Source: Thelephora terrestris | Lineage: Eukaryota; Basidiomycota; Agaricomycetes; Thelephorales; Thelephoraceae | Assembly (NCBI GenBank): GCA_015956445.1 | Contig: WIUZ02000008.1 | Location: 434,001-498,000, forward strand | Direction of reading: 5' to 3' | DNA length: 64,000 bases | Shown: in pieces, positions 1 to 10,622 of the stretch | Position numbering within the stretch: the first letter of the stretch is position 1 | Layout of the letters: each line of letters opens with the position of its first letter | The notes under the pieces: generated by a model | Databases searched by the model: none | What the model was told of the DNA's origin: nothing | Seen by the model: only the letters and a program-made list of their open reading frames with translations | Position numbers and translations under genes: made by a program

Positions 1-407
1 TTGTAGCCAGATACAAAGGAGATGTGCCGTCACAATCACTTTGAGTGATTCCTCGAAGTCGTGGAACCAGTTTCCCTTCACCTTTGCTGTAACCAATCCC
101 TTCTTGCCCAGCACCTCAAAGGCTCGCGCAAGCCCAAACCCCGCTTTTACACCATAGTACTGCCTGTGGAGGGACGTGGCAAATGCCATCTGGAGGTGAA
201 ACCATCCAAATATTGGCTCTATCCAGCCAAGCTGCTCGTATGGTGTATTGTCCATTGAGCAAAAGGTTTTGAGCCCACGGAGCCTTGAGGCGGTGAGCTG
301 ATCTCCAGACCAAACAATGACCCAATTCCGTCCTGTCTTTTCCTCCTCCTCCTCCTCTGTATCGAGTCCAAGCTGGCGGGACCATTCATCCACCCACTGC
401 TGATTCC
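1..407 (-). pseudogene. DUF6589-like gene, 3' part (runs off window)
   Basis: This is the downstream part of the split gene, cut by the left edge of the window. Reading minus from 402 gives an acidic Glu run, then WSGDQLTASRLRGL and later FGWFHLQMAF, which are hallmark stretches of DUF6589 proteins (GDQLT..RLRGL and FGWFHL.MAF). The frame is continuous with the piece at 3694-4294 once the B1 element and one copy of ATTCC are left out. This shows that B1 inserted cleanly. The C-terminus is outside the window. Confidence 0.65.
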
Positions 408-856
408 TGTCAGGGCCACTCTACCCCAACAACTACCAGTGCACTGAGCCAACTCCGCAGAGTACTCACTAGTCCAACTAGCTGTGAGAGAAAGATCACT
501 TCTCTATTCTTCCGGTAGGTTGTCCGAGGTCACTACAAGTCAGGTGGAAATCCTAAAGAGAAACCCAACCTAAACCGTACTTTGTTCGGTTTAACAAGCA
601 AGGTTTTATCCCTACAACAGGATTTGATGACTCCACCAGGTGATCGACTGGACGCTCGAGGTGTTCTAATATGAACGCTGGGGTTCTATAGTTATGAGGC
701 ACAGTTGACGCACAGAGCAGGAGGGAGAGCAGATGGGGGATGCCTTGTGTTCAAACAAGAAACTCTGACTTGTCCTTAACTGCAACTGGGCTGAGAAGGG
801 CAGAGGATTTCCTGAGGTAACAAAACTAAGGTACTATGATACAGCCACAGTTGCCA

Positions 857-885
857 CTTATACTAAAGGAGTGGCCATGACGTCA
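857..885 (-). promoter_or_regulatory. CRE box plus TATA box of element B1
   Basis: An 8-bp palindrome TGACGTCA (CREB/ATF-type site) at 878-885 is followed on the minus strand by TATAAG at 862-857, about 20 bases away. The same pair occurs in B2 (10681-10688 and 10706-10711) and in B3 (20333-20340 and 20312-20317). It points at the TGACA end of the element, as expected for an LTR promoter. Confidence 0.55.
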
Positions 886-904
886 ATACCCTAATATACC
901 CTTA

Positions 905-1291
905 TCAAGACAGAAAAAAGGGAGATAAGGAGTGTGAGAACGCTAAGTAAGGGAAGCGAACAAAGGTGACGCGTGGGAAAATAAAGACAAAGGGCCTTAC
1001 TAGCGTGTGAAGGATTGCATAAAAGATAAGAAATGTCCACATGAAACATAGGGGTAAAGATAACACTAGTCCAAAAGGGAATAGGAGCATGGGGTCATGA
1101 AAGTTTGTTCCTGGGGATCTCACCCAAGGGCCAGGTGTCAATCTCCCTTTACATGGCCTCTGCCAGCTGGATTCGGGAGTAGAGAAATTCAACATCCCTT
1201 GTTGTCTGTAGGCGGTAACAGCATCACGGACTAGTGGCAACCTCAACGTACGTCCAAACATGAGGAGGTCGGGCCTAGACTCATGGGACAT
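905..1291 (-). CDS. Small conserved frame of element B1 (sense to LTR promoter)
   Basis: A 128-codon frame begins MSHESRPDLLMFGRTLRL. It is followed by a Pro/Arg region and a hydrophobic stretch of about 40 residues that could span a membrane. The first 65 or so codons are nearly the same in B2 (10275-10622) and B3 (20346-20747), which supports either coding or strong recent ancestry. It diverges head to head from the coiled-coil frame at 1785. No family was recognised. A non-coding origin is possible, since three young copies will share any open frame by descent. Confidence 0.3.
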   Translation of the reverse strand: MSHESRPDLLMFGRTLRLPLVRDAVTAYRQQGMLNFSTPESSWQRPCKGRLTPGPWVRSPGTNFHDPMLLFPFGLVLSLPLCFMWTFLIFYAILHTLVRPFVFIFPRVTFVRFPYLAFSHSLSPFFLS

Positions 1292-1784
1292 GGGGGATTA
1301 CAGATTCGCCGGCGTTTCACGCTAACGACTACTTCTACATTCGCTTGGCTAACCAAAAGGAGTCTAAGGCACTCCTTCCGAATAACGGCAATTCCTTCCT
1401 CCGGTTAGGAGACTGTGATGTGACTGTCCACGTGTGTGATCAGGGTCCAGGGTTGGTTGTTATCGTGATGTCATAAATGAGTCATCAGGGTCGTAAAGGG
1501 ATTCGTAAAGGGGTCGTCAAGGTCATGAGACCTATTTTTAGTGCGCGCGTGTTCTAGGCGTTCCGGAACGAAGTTCTTCCAAGGCCGTCCCGCGGGCCGA
1601 GGTGTCAGCTTGATATAGTAAGCCAACGATGATGGTACAGTGGCGGAAGTTGATGTGACCCGGACCAATGAGGTGCGTCAAGGTAGGTCACGTGAAGGAT
1701 CACCAATCTAGGCTATAAGAAGGACGTCTTCTTGGAGCCATCCTTGATCAGCAACACCAGCAACTTCCCCATCATCCTACCAAA

Positions 1785-3506
1785 ATGTCTTTCCCCAACA
1801 ACCATACCTACAAAGTTGCCAATGGGATCTCCACCATCTCCCGTATCGACCGCCGTGCTGCCAACCGCAAGACCTATGCCAATGAGGCAGGGGTTTCCTA
1901 CACCACCGATGAACAGGTGGGGGGGAGTTTGAAATAATTTTGTGATATTTCTAACTCTTTCCCAATAGATCTTGGAGGTCGTCAAGCAGGTGGATGCCGA
2001 ACGTCTCAGGGAGACGATTCCTCATTTGATGGGGTTGACCTGGGACGATGAGCTCTGGGTCCGGTCTATGATCGCCGAGAAGGTGATCTTCCAAATGAGG
2101 GGTAGGAGCATCCGATCAAGAAGGAACTCTGGTACACCCTGCAAAGGGGGATCTACGATCAGGACCTATTGGAGCACGGGGCAACCGTTCCTCGGGCCAT
2201 CCGCCATGCCACCGCTTCCACCACGCTATTGTGGTCGCTCGTTCGAGAGGGGGAAAGCCGGGTAGGTTTTCCGTTTGGATATTTGAGTATGACTCTCGAC
2301 TAACCAAACTGCCTAGGTTGAACAATTGGAGCGCGAGGTGAAGGAGGTGAAGGCAGACGTCCTTCGTCTGTCCGCAGAGGGTCTGTTGATGAAGGAGACC
2401 ATGGCCGCCTTCCAGCAGGGGACGAACGAGGCATTGGAGGCAATGGTTGCTAACCATCAAGAGTTAGTCGCTGGCCTGAAGGTTCGGGACGTCAACATCC
2501 AGAAGGCCTTGGACATGAGGGATGATCGCCTGGATAGACACTCAAAGAAGATTGGGGATGAAAGCAATAAGGTAGCTTTCAGCCTTTGCAGGTTTATGCA
2601 ATGACTGAAGGACTTCCTTCTAGATCGAGGAGCTCGAGGATCTAGTGTCCGTGTGGATGGCGCGGGTCGAGTCCTTACAGGATAAGACCTGTAACTGCAA
2701 GGAAGGTCCTGTCTTGGTTGGACAGGGGACAGCCGATGTTCCGTTCGAGTTGGAGTAGGCCGACGAGGTGGTACTCCCGTTGCCTAACCCGTCGTCCTAC
2801 GCCACACCTCCGGTAGAGAACGAGGTTCCCGTCCCGACTCCGGCTCCGGCTTCTACTCTGGCCGAGTCCGACAAGGAGAACTGTGGACGCTGCCCACTGC
2901 AGCCGATCCATCAGTTGGTGAAGATCGAGGATGAGGTCATGGTGGTTGACCGGGCCGAAGATGCTCTGAGGGTCGTCAAGGTACGTCCGGTGGTCAGGGG
3001 TCAGCGTTGCAAACACTCTCGATGCTGCAATGATCATCGCATGGCTCCCTCGGCTAATCCTTACCCGCGTCCAGTCGAGTTGGATGGTGACCAGTCTGGT
3101 CGAGATGAGGGACGAGGGTTCCGATATCGGGTCCACCGTCCTAACCGACAGGTTGAGTCGGATGTCCAGCGTAGGCACCTCACCCGACTCGCAGTACAGG
3201 ATCCTGGCCAGGCCTCCGATGAGGGAGACGGAGGGTCGCTCTTCGACTACGTCGACAGCGCTGCTGAGTACTCACCCGGTGATGGAGATGTGGGACCAGG
3301 TGTTCCGCAGTTCGGTGACATCTGGGAGGCTGACCGGTCCACTCGAAGGAGTCTCTTCCTATCGGCTTGAACTAGAAGTTCAGTTGAGCGCGGAGGATGG
3401 GGACACCATGTTCGGAGAGATCCTGGTGAGGAGGGGCCAGTTCTACGATCTCCGGGATGGAGCGTTGATGACCATGAGGCCTGCCGTAGATAGAGTCGAC
3501 TTCTGA
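1785..3506 (+). CDS. Antisense coiled-coil frame carried by element B1
   Basis: Open frames on the plus strand run from an ATG near 1785 (MSFPNNHTYKVANG) to a stop after 3500, with GT/AG-type gaps between open stretches that suggest introns. Parts in order: a short basic N-terminus, a helical segment (RLRETIPHLMGLTWDDELW), a heptad-rich coiled coil, and a Pro/Asp-rich acidic C-terminal region with a Cys pair (ENCGRC). A TATAAG box at about 1713 lies 70 bases upstream of the ATG. The same frames occur in copies B2 and B3, so the unit belongs to the element and is not a host gene caught in it. No known family was recognised. The direction is opposite to the LTR-type promoter of the element. It is part of a fossil. 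Confidence 0.45.
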
Positions 3507-3693
3507 AGGACGTTGTAGAACCATAGTATAGCCATGTCGTTTTGTATTGCCGTGAATGGATTGTGCGTTGTGTGTGTTTTGAATGATTGAAGTGAAAGAT
3601 AAGGAGTGTGCAGCATTCAAACATAAGAAATGGTAAGAAGAGTTTGAAGAAGGAGCGTGTTATAAAAAGTTTAAAAATACCATGTTCCTGACA

Positions 3694-4294
3694 ATTCCCC
3701 TTGAAGGACACTTCATCTATCTTGACCGTGCGCATGACGAACTGATCTAGTACGTGTCCCGGTCCTGTCAGGAGTGCATCAGAAACCAGCGGGCGGCTGA
3801 AAACCTCACTATCTCTGTGCTCGTAAGTGTCGAATTGAAAACCCGGAGTGTTTAAAAGTGTCTTCAAAACCGTGTGGGCGTTCTGTGCGAAAATTCGTGG
3901 AGCTGCATCAGCGTGTAGCTCCTGAATTTCGTGCTGGCTTATTGAAGTTCTTGCACCTTCGGTTGCTTTCTTCAGGAACTCCTCGTTGGACCCTGGAAGT
4001 TGGTAATCGGGTTCGTCTGGTGGGATGAAAACGGTTGTGGCAGTGCTGCTGTCAAAATGGGAATTGTGTCCCACTCGTTGGTGCGAGACACGAAACATCC
4101 GGTTGATATTATCATGGGTGGTGTTGAAGCTCGTTGTTTTGACCCGCTTTACCAGATCATCCATCTTGCTCTTCGCAACCTTCTCTACGGCTGTAAGGGC
4201 CCACTTTTGGGTTAGCGTGACCCCGAGGGCGCTCATGGTACCGAAAGCCTTCACCACAGTACCACAGGCTTTTGAGTAAAGCAAGATGGGGCGG
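3694..4294 (-). pseudogene. DUF6589-like gene, middle part
   Basis: This is the central coding part of the split gene. It has about 195 residues with the motif HDNINRMFRVSHQRVGH followed by a Thr/Ala-rich stretch, typical of the DUF6589 core (DNIN...R..QR.G). It lies between element B1 (ends 3693) and element B2 (starts 4295). Both borders show 5-bp target-site duplications: ATTCC at 3694-3698 and GGCGG at 4290-4294. The reading frame is open throughout this piece, and it matches the frame on the far side of each insertion. The two insertions therefore hit an open gene, and little decay is visible in this piece. Confidence 0.65.
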
Positions 4295-4478
4295 TGTCAG
4301 GAACATGGTATTTTTAAACTTTTTATAACACGCTCTTTCTTCGAACTCTTCTTACCATTTCTTATGTTTGAATGCTTCACACTTCTTATCCTTCACACCA
4401 ATCATTCAAAACACACACACGCGTGTACTATTCCCAGCGAATCCACAATGAGCTATACAAAGTGCTATCATCGTCCCA

Positions 4479-5445
4479 TCAGAAATCGACTCTATCTACG
4501 GCAGGCCTAAAGGTCATCAACTGTTCATCCCGGAGATTGTAGTGCTGGCCCCTCCTCGCTAGGACCTCCCCGAACATGGTGTCACCATCTTCGGCACTCA
4601 GCTGAACAACTAGTTCAAGCCGATAGGAAGAGATGCCTTCAAGCGGACCAATCAGCCTCCCAGATGTCACCGAACTCTGGAACACCTGGTCCCACATCTC
4701 CATCACCGGGTGACTGCTCGACAGCACTATCGACGTAGTCGGCAAGCAACCCTCCGTCTCCCTCGTCGGACCCCTGGGTGGGATCCTGCCATGCGAGGCG
4801 AAGCTGGTGTCGGAGTTGGATCTCGGACTCGACCTGTCGGTAAGGACGGTGGACCCGATATCGGAATCCTCGCTCCTCACCTCGACCAGACTGGTCACCA
4901 TCCGACTCAACTGGTCGAGGGTAAGGATTAGCCGACGCGGTCATACGATGAGCGGGACGGCGTCGAGAGCGCTTGCATCGTTGCCCCTTAGTCACCGGAC
5001 GTACCTCGGCGACCCTTGGAGCATCTTTGGCTCGGTAAACCTCCATGACCTCATCCTCGATCTTCACCAACTGATGGATCGGCTGCAAGACGCAACGCCC
5101 ACAGTTCTCCTTGTCGGATGCGGCCAAAGTCGAAGCCGGACCTGGAGTTGGCACGGGAACCGCATTCTCGATCAGAGGCGTTGCATAGGACGACGGGTTA
5201 GGAGATGGGAGTACCACCTCGTCGGCGTACTCTAACTCGAACGGAACATTGGCTGTCCCCTGACCAACCAATTTGGGACCCTCTTTACAGTTACAGGTCT
5301 TGTCCTGCAAGGACTCGACCTGCGCTGTCAACACGGCCACCACGTTCTCGAGTTCTTCCGTCTAGAAGGTCTTTCAGTTATTGCACAAACCGCAAAGGCT
5401 GAAGGACGACCTTTTCATCCCTCCTGGCCAACGCCCCCTTGATGT
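4479..5445 (-). CDS. B2 antisense coiled-coil unit, C-terminal frames
   Basis: This is the counterpart of the acidic, Pro/Asp-rich part of the frame at 1785-3506 in B1, again with the Cys pair (ENCGRC) and an Arg-rich stretch. Its other half lies at 9012-9781, on the far side of element D. It is conserved with B1 at the protein level in the same frames. It is part of a fossil element. Confidence 0.4.
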
Positions 5446-6828
5446 CACTGGGGACAGGGGTTGGTTTACTGAGTTAGTAAACTGTGAGTAAATCACAAGC
5501 AAATGGAAAAAGAACCCAGTGAAATACTTGCCAGGCAAGCACAAAGCAAATTCACAATTTACTGAGCCAATTTACCTGCAATTTACTGGGTTCAGTATGT
5601 GCTCAGTATGTTTGCAGTTTACTGGGTCATGTGACTATGATTTACCCATTAGGTAAACCTTGGAAAAATTCACAATTTACTGAACAAATTTACCAGCAAT
5701 TTACTGGACTCAGTAAACTGGAAAAAAACCAAACTGGTTTACTGACAACGTACCTGATTGGTCAATTTGAAAAATATCCAAAAATTTACCTGGACGTGTC
5801 ATTGTCAGTAAACTGCAAGTTTTCTTTCAGTAAATTGGAAATACACGTCAGGTAAACTGGGAAAACACGTGACAATTTGATTGTGGTTTACTGGGCTCAG
5901 TAAATCAGAAAAAAACCTAACCGGTTTACTGAAGATGTACCTGATTGGCTAATTTGAAAAAAACTCGAAAATTTACCAGGACATGTCTTTATCAGTAAAC
6001 TGCAAGTTTTCTTTCAGTAAATCGCAAATACACGTAAAGTAAACCAGAAAACACATAAACTTTGAATTTACTTACAGTTTACACGTGTTTTCTGGTTTAC
6101 TTTACGTGTATTTGCGATTTACTGAAAGAAAACTTGCAGTTTACTGATAAAGACATGTCCTGGTAAATTTTCGAGTTTTTTTCAAATTAGCCAATCAGGT
6201 ACATCTTCAGTAAACCGGTTAGGTTTTTTTCTGATTTACTGAGCCCAGTAAACCACAATCAAATTGTCACGTGTTTTCCCAGTTTACCTGACGTGTATTT
6301 CCAATTTACTGAAAGAAAACTTGCAGTTTACTGACAATGACACGTCCAGGTAAATTTTTGGATATTTTTCAAATTGACCAATCAGGTACGTTGTCAGTAA
6401 ACCAGTTTGGTTTTTTTCCAGTTTACTGAGTCCAGTAAATTGCTGGTAAATTTGTTCAGTAAATTGTGAATTTTTCCAAGGTTTACCTAATGGGTAAATC
6501 ATAGTCACATGACCCAGTAAACTGCAAACATACTGAGCACATACTGAACCCAGTAAATGTCACGAACGCGTGACATAGTAGCCAAGATCTCACAAGTAAT
6601 CAAAGACATTGGTCTCATTCGCAGTAATAATAATACAAGAGGAGCTAAAAAGAACTACAAACTCAGACAAGAACAAACGGGTCAATATCACATGAGCAGT
6701 TCTGAGGAAGAGGGCAACGATGAGCGAAGTGGTGAGGGTTATGAATACTCTCAGGACAGTAAGACCAATCTCGCGTCACCGGATCCTGCCAACACTCCCT
6801 ACACCCCAACACATCATGAGATAAGCTA

Positions 6829-7566
6829 TCATACATCTCTCGCCTCATGTCCGACAAGGCTGCGCTCACTAAGGAGAACCCATAGCGGTCTTGGAGACCC
6901 GCCACTTCCACCTTCAACTTCATCCTCACTTGACGTGACTTGTCGGAGGGACGACAACGTTGACCAGAACGAGTCATCGGACTCTTGCGGGTCTTCTTCT
7001 TCTGGGACCTCTCCACCATCTGGCGAACTGGGGCAGGACTCCAGGGAGGGGATGGAGGGAGAGGAACGCCCTGATCCTGGCGGTGGCGAAGGGATGACTG
7101 GGGACTTGCAAGGGGGGTCGGTACAATAAGTCCCATGGCACTGGTGTCCGAAATATCGGAAGAGAGATGCCTGGAAAGGTCCCCAATGTTCCAAAGCAAA
7201 GTGAGAGAAGTCGTCATTCAAACTGTTCATGATGACGTACATGAGATCCACCCGCTTCTCCAATTTCGCAATCCGATCCTCCCTCTCCCTCTCCATAGCA
7301 TCCAACAAACGAACGGCTCCAGGGTGTTGAGCCTGGACCACAGGCCCAGAAAGCCTGGGATCTTCATACCCAGCTTGCTCCCAGAACTCGGTGGGGGCGT
7401 TATGAGCGGTAAGGAAGCTGATGGCAACCTGGTTGTCATGAGCAATGTTGGCAGGAGAGTCGTACAAATGTTGCTCCACGTCGTAGGGAGCAGCCGTCTC
7501 GAAGGACGGGGTGAAGGGAGTAGCGGCGGCGTTGAGCACGGCATTGTTGGCAACGAAGGCAGACAT
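6829..7566 (-). CDS. Antisense frame of element C1
   Basis: A 245-codon frame begins MSAFVANNAVL. In order it has an Ala/Pro N-terminus, a YDVEQHLYDSPANIAHDNQ segment, a charged helix (MEREREDRIAKLEKRVDL), a conserved FALEHWGPFQASLF stretch, a Cys pair region and a long Ser/Pro/Glu-rich acidic tail. The same protein is encoded in C2. A TTTAA-type box precedes the start by about 90 bases. No known family was recognised. The overall layout (helix, then acidic Ser/Pro tail with Cys) resembles the antisense frame of family B. It is part of a fossil. Confidence 0.45.
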   Translation of the reverse strand: MSAFVANNAVLNAAATPFTPSFETAAPYDVEQHLYDSPANIAHDNQVAISFLTAHNAPTEFWEQAGYEDPRLSGPVVQAQHPGAVRLLDAMEREREDRIAKLEKRVDLMYVIMNSLNDDFSHFALEHWGPFQASLFRYFGHQCHGTYCTDPPCKSPVIPSPPPGSGRSSPSIPSLESCPSSPDGGEVPEEEDPQESDDSFWSTLSSLRQVTSSEDEVEGGSGGSPRPLWVLLSERSLVGHEARDV

Positions 7567-7774
7567 AGTAGTAAGAATATTTGAGAGAGGAGAGTAGTGC
7601 TGGTGATTGTGGGTGGAAAAGAGGCGATGGAGGAAACGATCATTAATCCCCCTGACTTAAATACGTCCTGACTCAAGGGGGGAACTGGAAAGGGAAAACA
7701 ATAACCCATTATCCATTAAAATCCCAATTAGGATAAATAAACCCTCAGCCCCAATCGCGATCCCATCAAACCCT

Positions 7775-7905
7775 GAGAAATCCCCATCGATCATGAGAAA
7801 TCCCCACCACGCTTCTACTACTACCGTTGATCCAGAGAAATCCCCGTCGATCACGAGAAATCCCCACCACGCTTCTATTACTACCATGAAACACGAGAAA
7901 TCCCC
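7775..7905. repeat. GAGAAATCCCC array between the two C1 frames
   Basis: Five copies of GAGAAATCCCC start near 7775, 7795, 7835, 7855 and 7895, in a 60-base higher-order period that includes CCACCACGCTTCTA. The array lies between the divergent frames. C2 has the same array at about 11840-11970. The reverse complement GGGGATTTCTC resembles a Rel-type binding site. In fungi the proteins with a Rel-like fold are the velvet factors. The link to them is speculation. Confidence 0.6.
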
Positions 7906-8073
7906 GAATGCTTCCGTCGACCCGTACCTCTACTGTTCCCGTATTAATAATTATCATCTATCGTTCTAAGTCCTCTCGCTCTCTGATTCATCTACCCTAC
8001 CCTAAACTACGCACAGACCATGTTGACTCCTGTTTGACTCGTTGTAGAATAATGACTGCTGTAGAGGGTTGGG

Positions 8074-8151
8074 TATATAAGGAAGAGCGTTCGCTCCTTC
8101 TTTTCCCCATTCTCAATCTCTTCTGTACTCCTCTACCCACAACCTGAATAA
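8074..8151 (+). promoter_or_regulatory. C1 TATA box and AATAAA signal
   Basis: TATATAA at 8074-8080 is followed about 70 bases later by AATAAA near 8146. A CT-rich stretch between them fits a transcription start. The pair is conserved in C2 (TATATAA on the minus strand at 11669-11675). The arrangement is that of a U3/R boundary and a polyadenylation signal in an LTR. Confidence 0.5.
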
Positions 8152-8223
8152 AAGTAAGCTGAGGAATTCTCCTCACGCCTTACCTCTTCTAACTCATCTC
8201 AGCAGGAATTCTCCTGCTAGTGT

Positions 8224-8847
8224 ATGTTCAGCGCCCCCAACCCTTTCCCCTCTACAAGCCCAGTTCAGCGACCAGTCGTCCCTGACGCTAGGAGATCTAT
8301 CTGGGAGTATAAACTCATCAGGAGTCTTCAAGTAAACCGAACCGCCGGTTTACTCACCCACTTCCCTTACTATCGCCCCTTTGCTGCTCTCGACGCCGGA
8401 GTCACCACTCCTCCTTTCCTTCTAGGCGCAGACCATCAGTTCCTTTGGAACTCAGACCTCACCGAGAGCGTCCTAGCAACGGTCTATTTCTGTATTAGCC
8501 CTGCCTTTTACTTCCCTTCCCCCAAAGTTCATCTAACCACCAACGTTCATACTCACTGTCCCGCTCTTATCATCCTTTGGTGGGACGTTCCAACTGAATT
8601 ACCTTATTCAATTATAGAATACCTCGTGCACTTCGAGCAACTCAGCGGTCAAGACTTCGAGCCGTTCGTTCAGCAATTAAGCCAGTTTTGCCAGGACTAT
8701 AACTCGCCCGTCCACCCGTATCAGACAGAGTCATCACTCTCGCTCGATATCCCTCCTCCTCTCACCCCTACGCCCGGAACCCCCTTCAAAACTCGACCCG
8801 ACACCCCGCATCCCTCCGCTAATCCTCTAGCGCCCCACGAACAGTAA
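8224..8847 (+). CDS. Sense frame in the 3' third of element C1
   Basis: A 207-codon frame (MFSAPNPFPSTSPV) ends 20 bases before the TGACA terminus. It is Pro-rich at both ends and has a hydrophobic/aromatic core (LLTHFPYYRPFAALDAGV, then LIILWWDVPTELPY) and a Pro/Thr tail. The frame is intact and nearly the same in C2 (10901-11524). Many of the differences I noticed between the two copies are conservative, which suggests real coding. It lies downstream of the TATA/AATAAA pair, so it would be the first frame of any RNA started there. No family was recognised. Confidence 0.5.
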   Translation: MFSAPNPFPSTSPVQRPVVPDARRSIWEYKLIRSLQVNRTAGLLTHFPYYRPFAALDAGVTTPPFLLGADHQFLWNSDLTESVLATVYFCISPAFYFPSPKVHLTTNVHTHCPALIILWWDVPTELPYSIIEYLVHFEQLSGQDFEPFVQQLSQFCQDYNSPVHPYQTESSLSLDIPPPLTPTPGTPFKTRPDTPHPSANPLAPHEQ

Positions 8848-9011
8848 GCAGGCCTACAACCCTGACAGTAAATTGCAGGTAAATTGGCTCAGTAAATTGT
8901 GAATTTGTTTTGTGCTTGCCAGGCGAGTATTTCGCTGGGTTCTTTTTCCATTTGCTTGTTATTTACTCATAGTTTACTGACTCAGTAAACCAACCCTTGC
9001 CCCCAGTGTGT

Positions 9012-9781
9012 TGTTATCTCTAACCTTCAACCCGGCGATCAACTCTTGATGGTTGGCGACCATTGCCTCCAACGCCTTGTTCGTTCCCTGTTGGAAGGCT
9101 GCCAAGGTCTCCTTCATCTGAAGACCCTCTGCTGACAAACGAAGGACGTCTGCCTTCGCCTCCTTCACTTCATGCTCCAATCGTTCAACCTAGGCAGTCT
9201 GATTAGTCGAGAGTCATACTCGAATATTCAGACAGAAAACCTACCCGGCTTTCTCCTTCCCGAACGAGCGACCATAATAGGCTAGTGGAAGCGGTGGCAT
9301 GGCGGACAGCCCGAGGAACGGTCGCTCCGTGCTCCAATAGGTCCTGATTGTAGATTCCCCTCTGCAGGGTGTACCAGAGCTCCTTTTTGATCGGATGCTC
9401 CAACTCTCCGAACCTACCCCTCATCTGGAAGGCCACCTTCTCGGCGATGATCGTACGGACCCAGAGCTCGTCGTCCCAGGTCAATCCCATCAAGTGAGGG
9501 ATCGTCTCCCTGAGACGTTCGGCGTCCACTTTCGTAACGACCTCCAAGATCTAGAAGCCATTAGCTGGACATCAACGCCCAAAAGAAGGTGCCTCTACCT
9601 AGAGGAAGGCGTTAGTGCAAACACAAAAAGCTCTAGGTCTCCCCCATACCTGGTCATCAATGGTATAGGGAGTCCCCGCCGCACAGGCATAGGTCTTGTG
9701 AGCGGCGGCACGACGGTCAATACGGGAGATGGTGGAGATGCCGTTGGCGACTTTGTAGGTGTGGTTGTTGGGAAAGGACAT
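9012..9781 (-). CDS. B2 antisense coiled-coil unit, N-terminal frames
   Basis: From the ATG at 9781 (MSFPNNHTYKVANGIS) through the helical RLRETIPHLMGLTWDDELW segment and the first heptads of the coiled coil, this matches B1 and B3. Gaps between open stretches begin GT and end AG. The unit is cut by element D at 9008. It is part of a fossil element. Confidence 0.4.
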
Positions 9782-10274
9782 GTTGTGGTAAGATGATGGG
9801 GAAGTTGCTGGTGTTGCTGATCAAGGATGGCTCCAAGAAGACGTCCTTCTTATAGCCTAGATCGGTGATCCTTCACGTGACCTACCTCGACGAACCTCAT
9901 TGGTCCGGGTCACATCAACTTCCGCCCCTGTACCATCATCGTTGGCTTACTACATCAAGCTGACACCTCGGCCCGCGGGACGGCCTTGGAAGAACTTCGT
10001 TCTGGAACGCCTAGAACGCGCGCGCACTAAAAATAGGTCTCAAGACCCTGATGACCCCTTTATGACATCACGAACCCCTTTTACGACCCCTCATGACTTT
10101 ACGATTACGATCAACCCTGGACCCTGATCACACACGTGGACAGTCACATCACAGTCTCCTAACCGGAGGAAGGAATCGCCGTTATTCGGAAGGAGTGCCT
10201 TAGACTCCTTCTGGTTAGCTAAGCGAATGTGGAGTAGCCGTTAGCGTGAAACACCGGCGAATCTGTAATCCCTC

Positions 10275-10622
10275 ATGTCCCATGAGTCTAGGCCCGACCT
10301 CCTCATGTTTGGACGTACGTTGAGGTTGCCACTAGTCCGTGATGCTGTTACCGCCTACAGACAACAAGGGATGTTGAATTTCTCTACTCCCGAATCCAGC
10401 TGGCAGAGGCCATGTAAAGGGAGATTGACACCTGGCCCTTGGGTGAGATCCCCAGGTACGAACTTTCATGACCCCATGCCCCCATTTCTTTTAGGACTAG
10501 TGTTATCTTTACCCCTATGTTTCATGCGGACATTCATTATCTTTTATGCAATCCTTCACACGCTAGTAAGGCCCTTTGTCTTTATTCTCCCACGCGTCAC
10601 CTTGTTCGCTTCCCTTACTTAG
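10275..10622 (+). CDS. Small conserved frame of element B2
   Basis: Counterpart of the frame at 905-1291 in B1 (MSHESRPDLLMFG..., 115 codons), with the same hydrophobic C-terminal half. The neighbouring CRE/TATA pair lies downstream at 10681-10711. Whether it is translated is unknown. Confidence 0.3.
   Translation: MSHESRPDLLMFGRTLRLPLVRDAVTAYRQQGMLNFSTPESSWQRPCKGRLTPGPWVRSPGTNFHDPMPPFLLGLVLSLPLCFMRTFIIFYAILHTLVRPFVFILPRVTLFASLT

Larger units (their letters stand above)
408..3693 (-). mobile_element. Element B1: giant solo-LTR-like fossil with internal open frames
   Basis: This is a 3286-bp insertion with a 5-bp duplication ATTCC at 403-407 and 3694-3698. Its ends are TGTCAGGGCC at 408 and CCATGTTCCTGACA at 3693, so TG...CA with a short inverted match. 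Reading minus, a TGACGTCA box (878-885) and a TATAAG box (857-862) precede about 450 bases that run to the TGACA terminus. That is the order U3-TATA-R-U5 of an LTR. The long U3 holds an antisense, probably spliced, coiled-coil frame (1785-3506) and a sense frame (905-1291). No gag or pol is present. It looks whole end to end as a solo LTR. An integrase-mobilised TIR element (Ginger-like) is the alternative reading. Confidence 0.7.
6558..8867 (+). mobile_element. Element C1: 2.3-kb solo-LTR-like fossil with two divergent frames
   Basis: It runs from TGTCACGAACGCGTGACA at 6558 to GGCCTACAACCCTGACA at 8867, with a 5-bp duplication GTAAA (6553-6557, 8868-8872). A TATATAA box at 8074-8080 and an AATAAA near 8146 lie in the order of an LTR promoter and polyadenylation site, followed by about 700 bases to the TGACA end. 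An antisense frame (6829-7566) fills the U3-like part and a sense frame (8224-8847) fills the U5-like part. No gag or pol is present. It looks whole as a solo LTR. The alternative is a two-gene TIR element moved by an integrase. Confidence 0.7.
5446..9008. mobile_element. Element D: fold-back CACTG-type non-autonomous transposon (hosting C1)
   Basis: The termini are CACTGGGG(A/G)CA(A/G)GGG at both ends with a 3-bp duplication TGT (5443-5445, 9009-9011), as in CACTA/CMC elements. Without the C1 insertion it is about 1.25 kb and almost wholly palindromic: 5446-6060 pairs with 6080-6557 plus 8873-9008. The arms carry dozens of copies of the word CAGTAAA/TTTACTG and of TTTACC, spaced about 20 bases apart. 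No coding is expected. The open frames seen in it come in mirror pairs and are products of the palindrome. It inserted into B2. Confidence 0.8.

Noticed and set aside
3247-3690. Extension of the DUF6589-like frame into element B1
   Set aside because: The frame runs by chance past the insertion border at 3693/3694. The target duplication shows the true join is with 1-402.
5631-6508. Two identical 74-codon frames in opposite orientation (5631-5855 and 6284-6508)
   Set aside because: They are mirror images created by the palindromic arms of element D and consist of the repeated CAGTAAA words. They are not genes.
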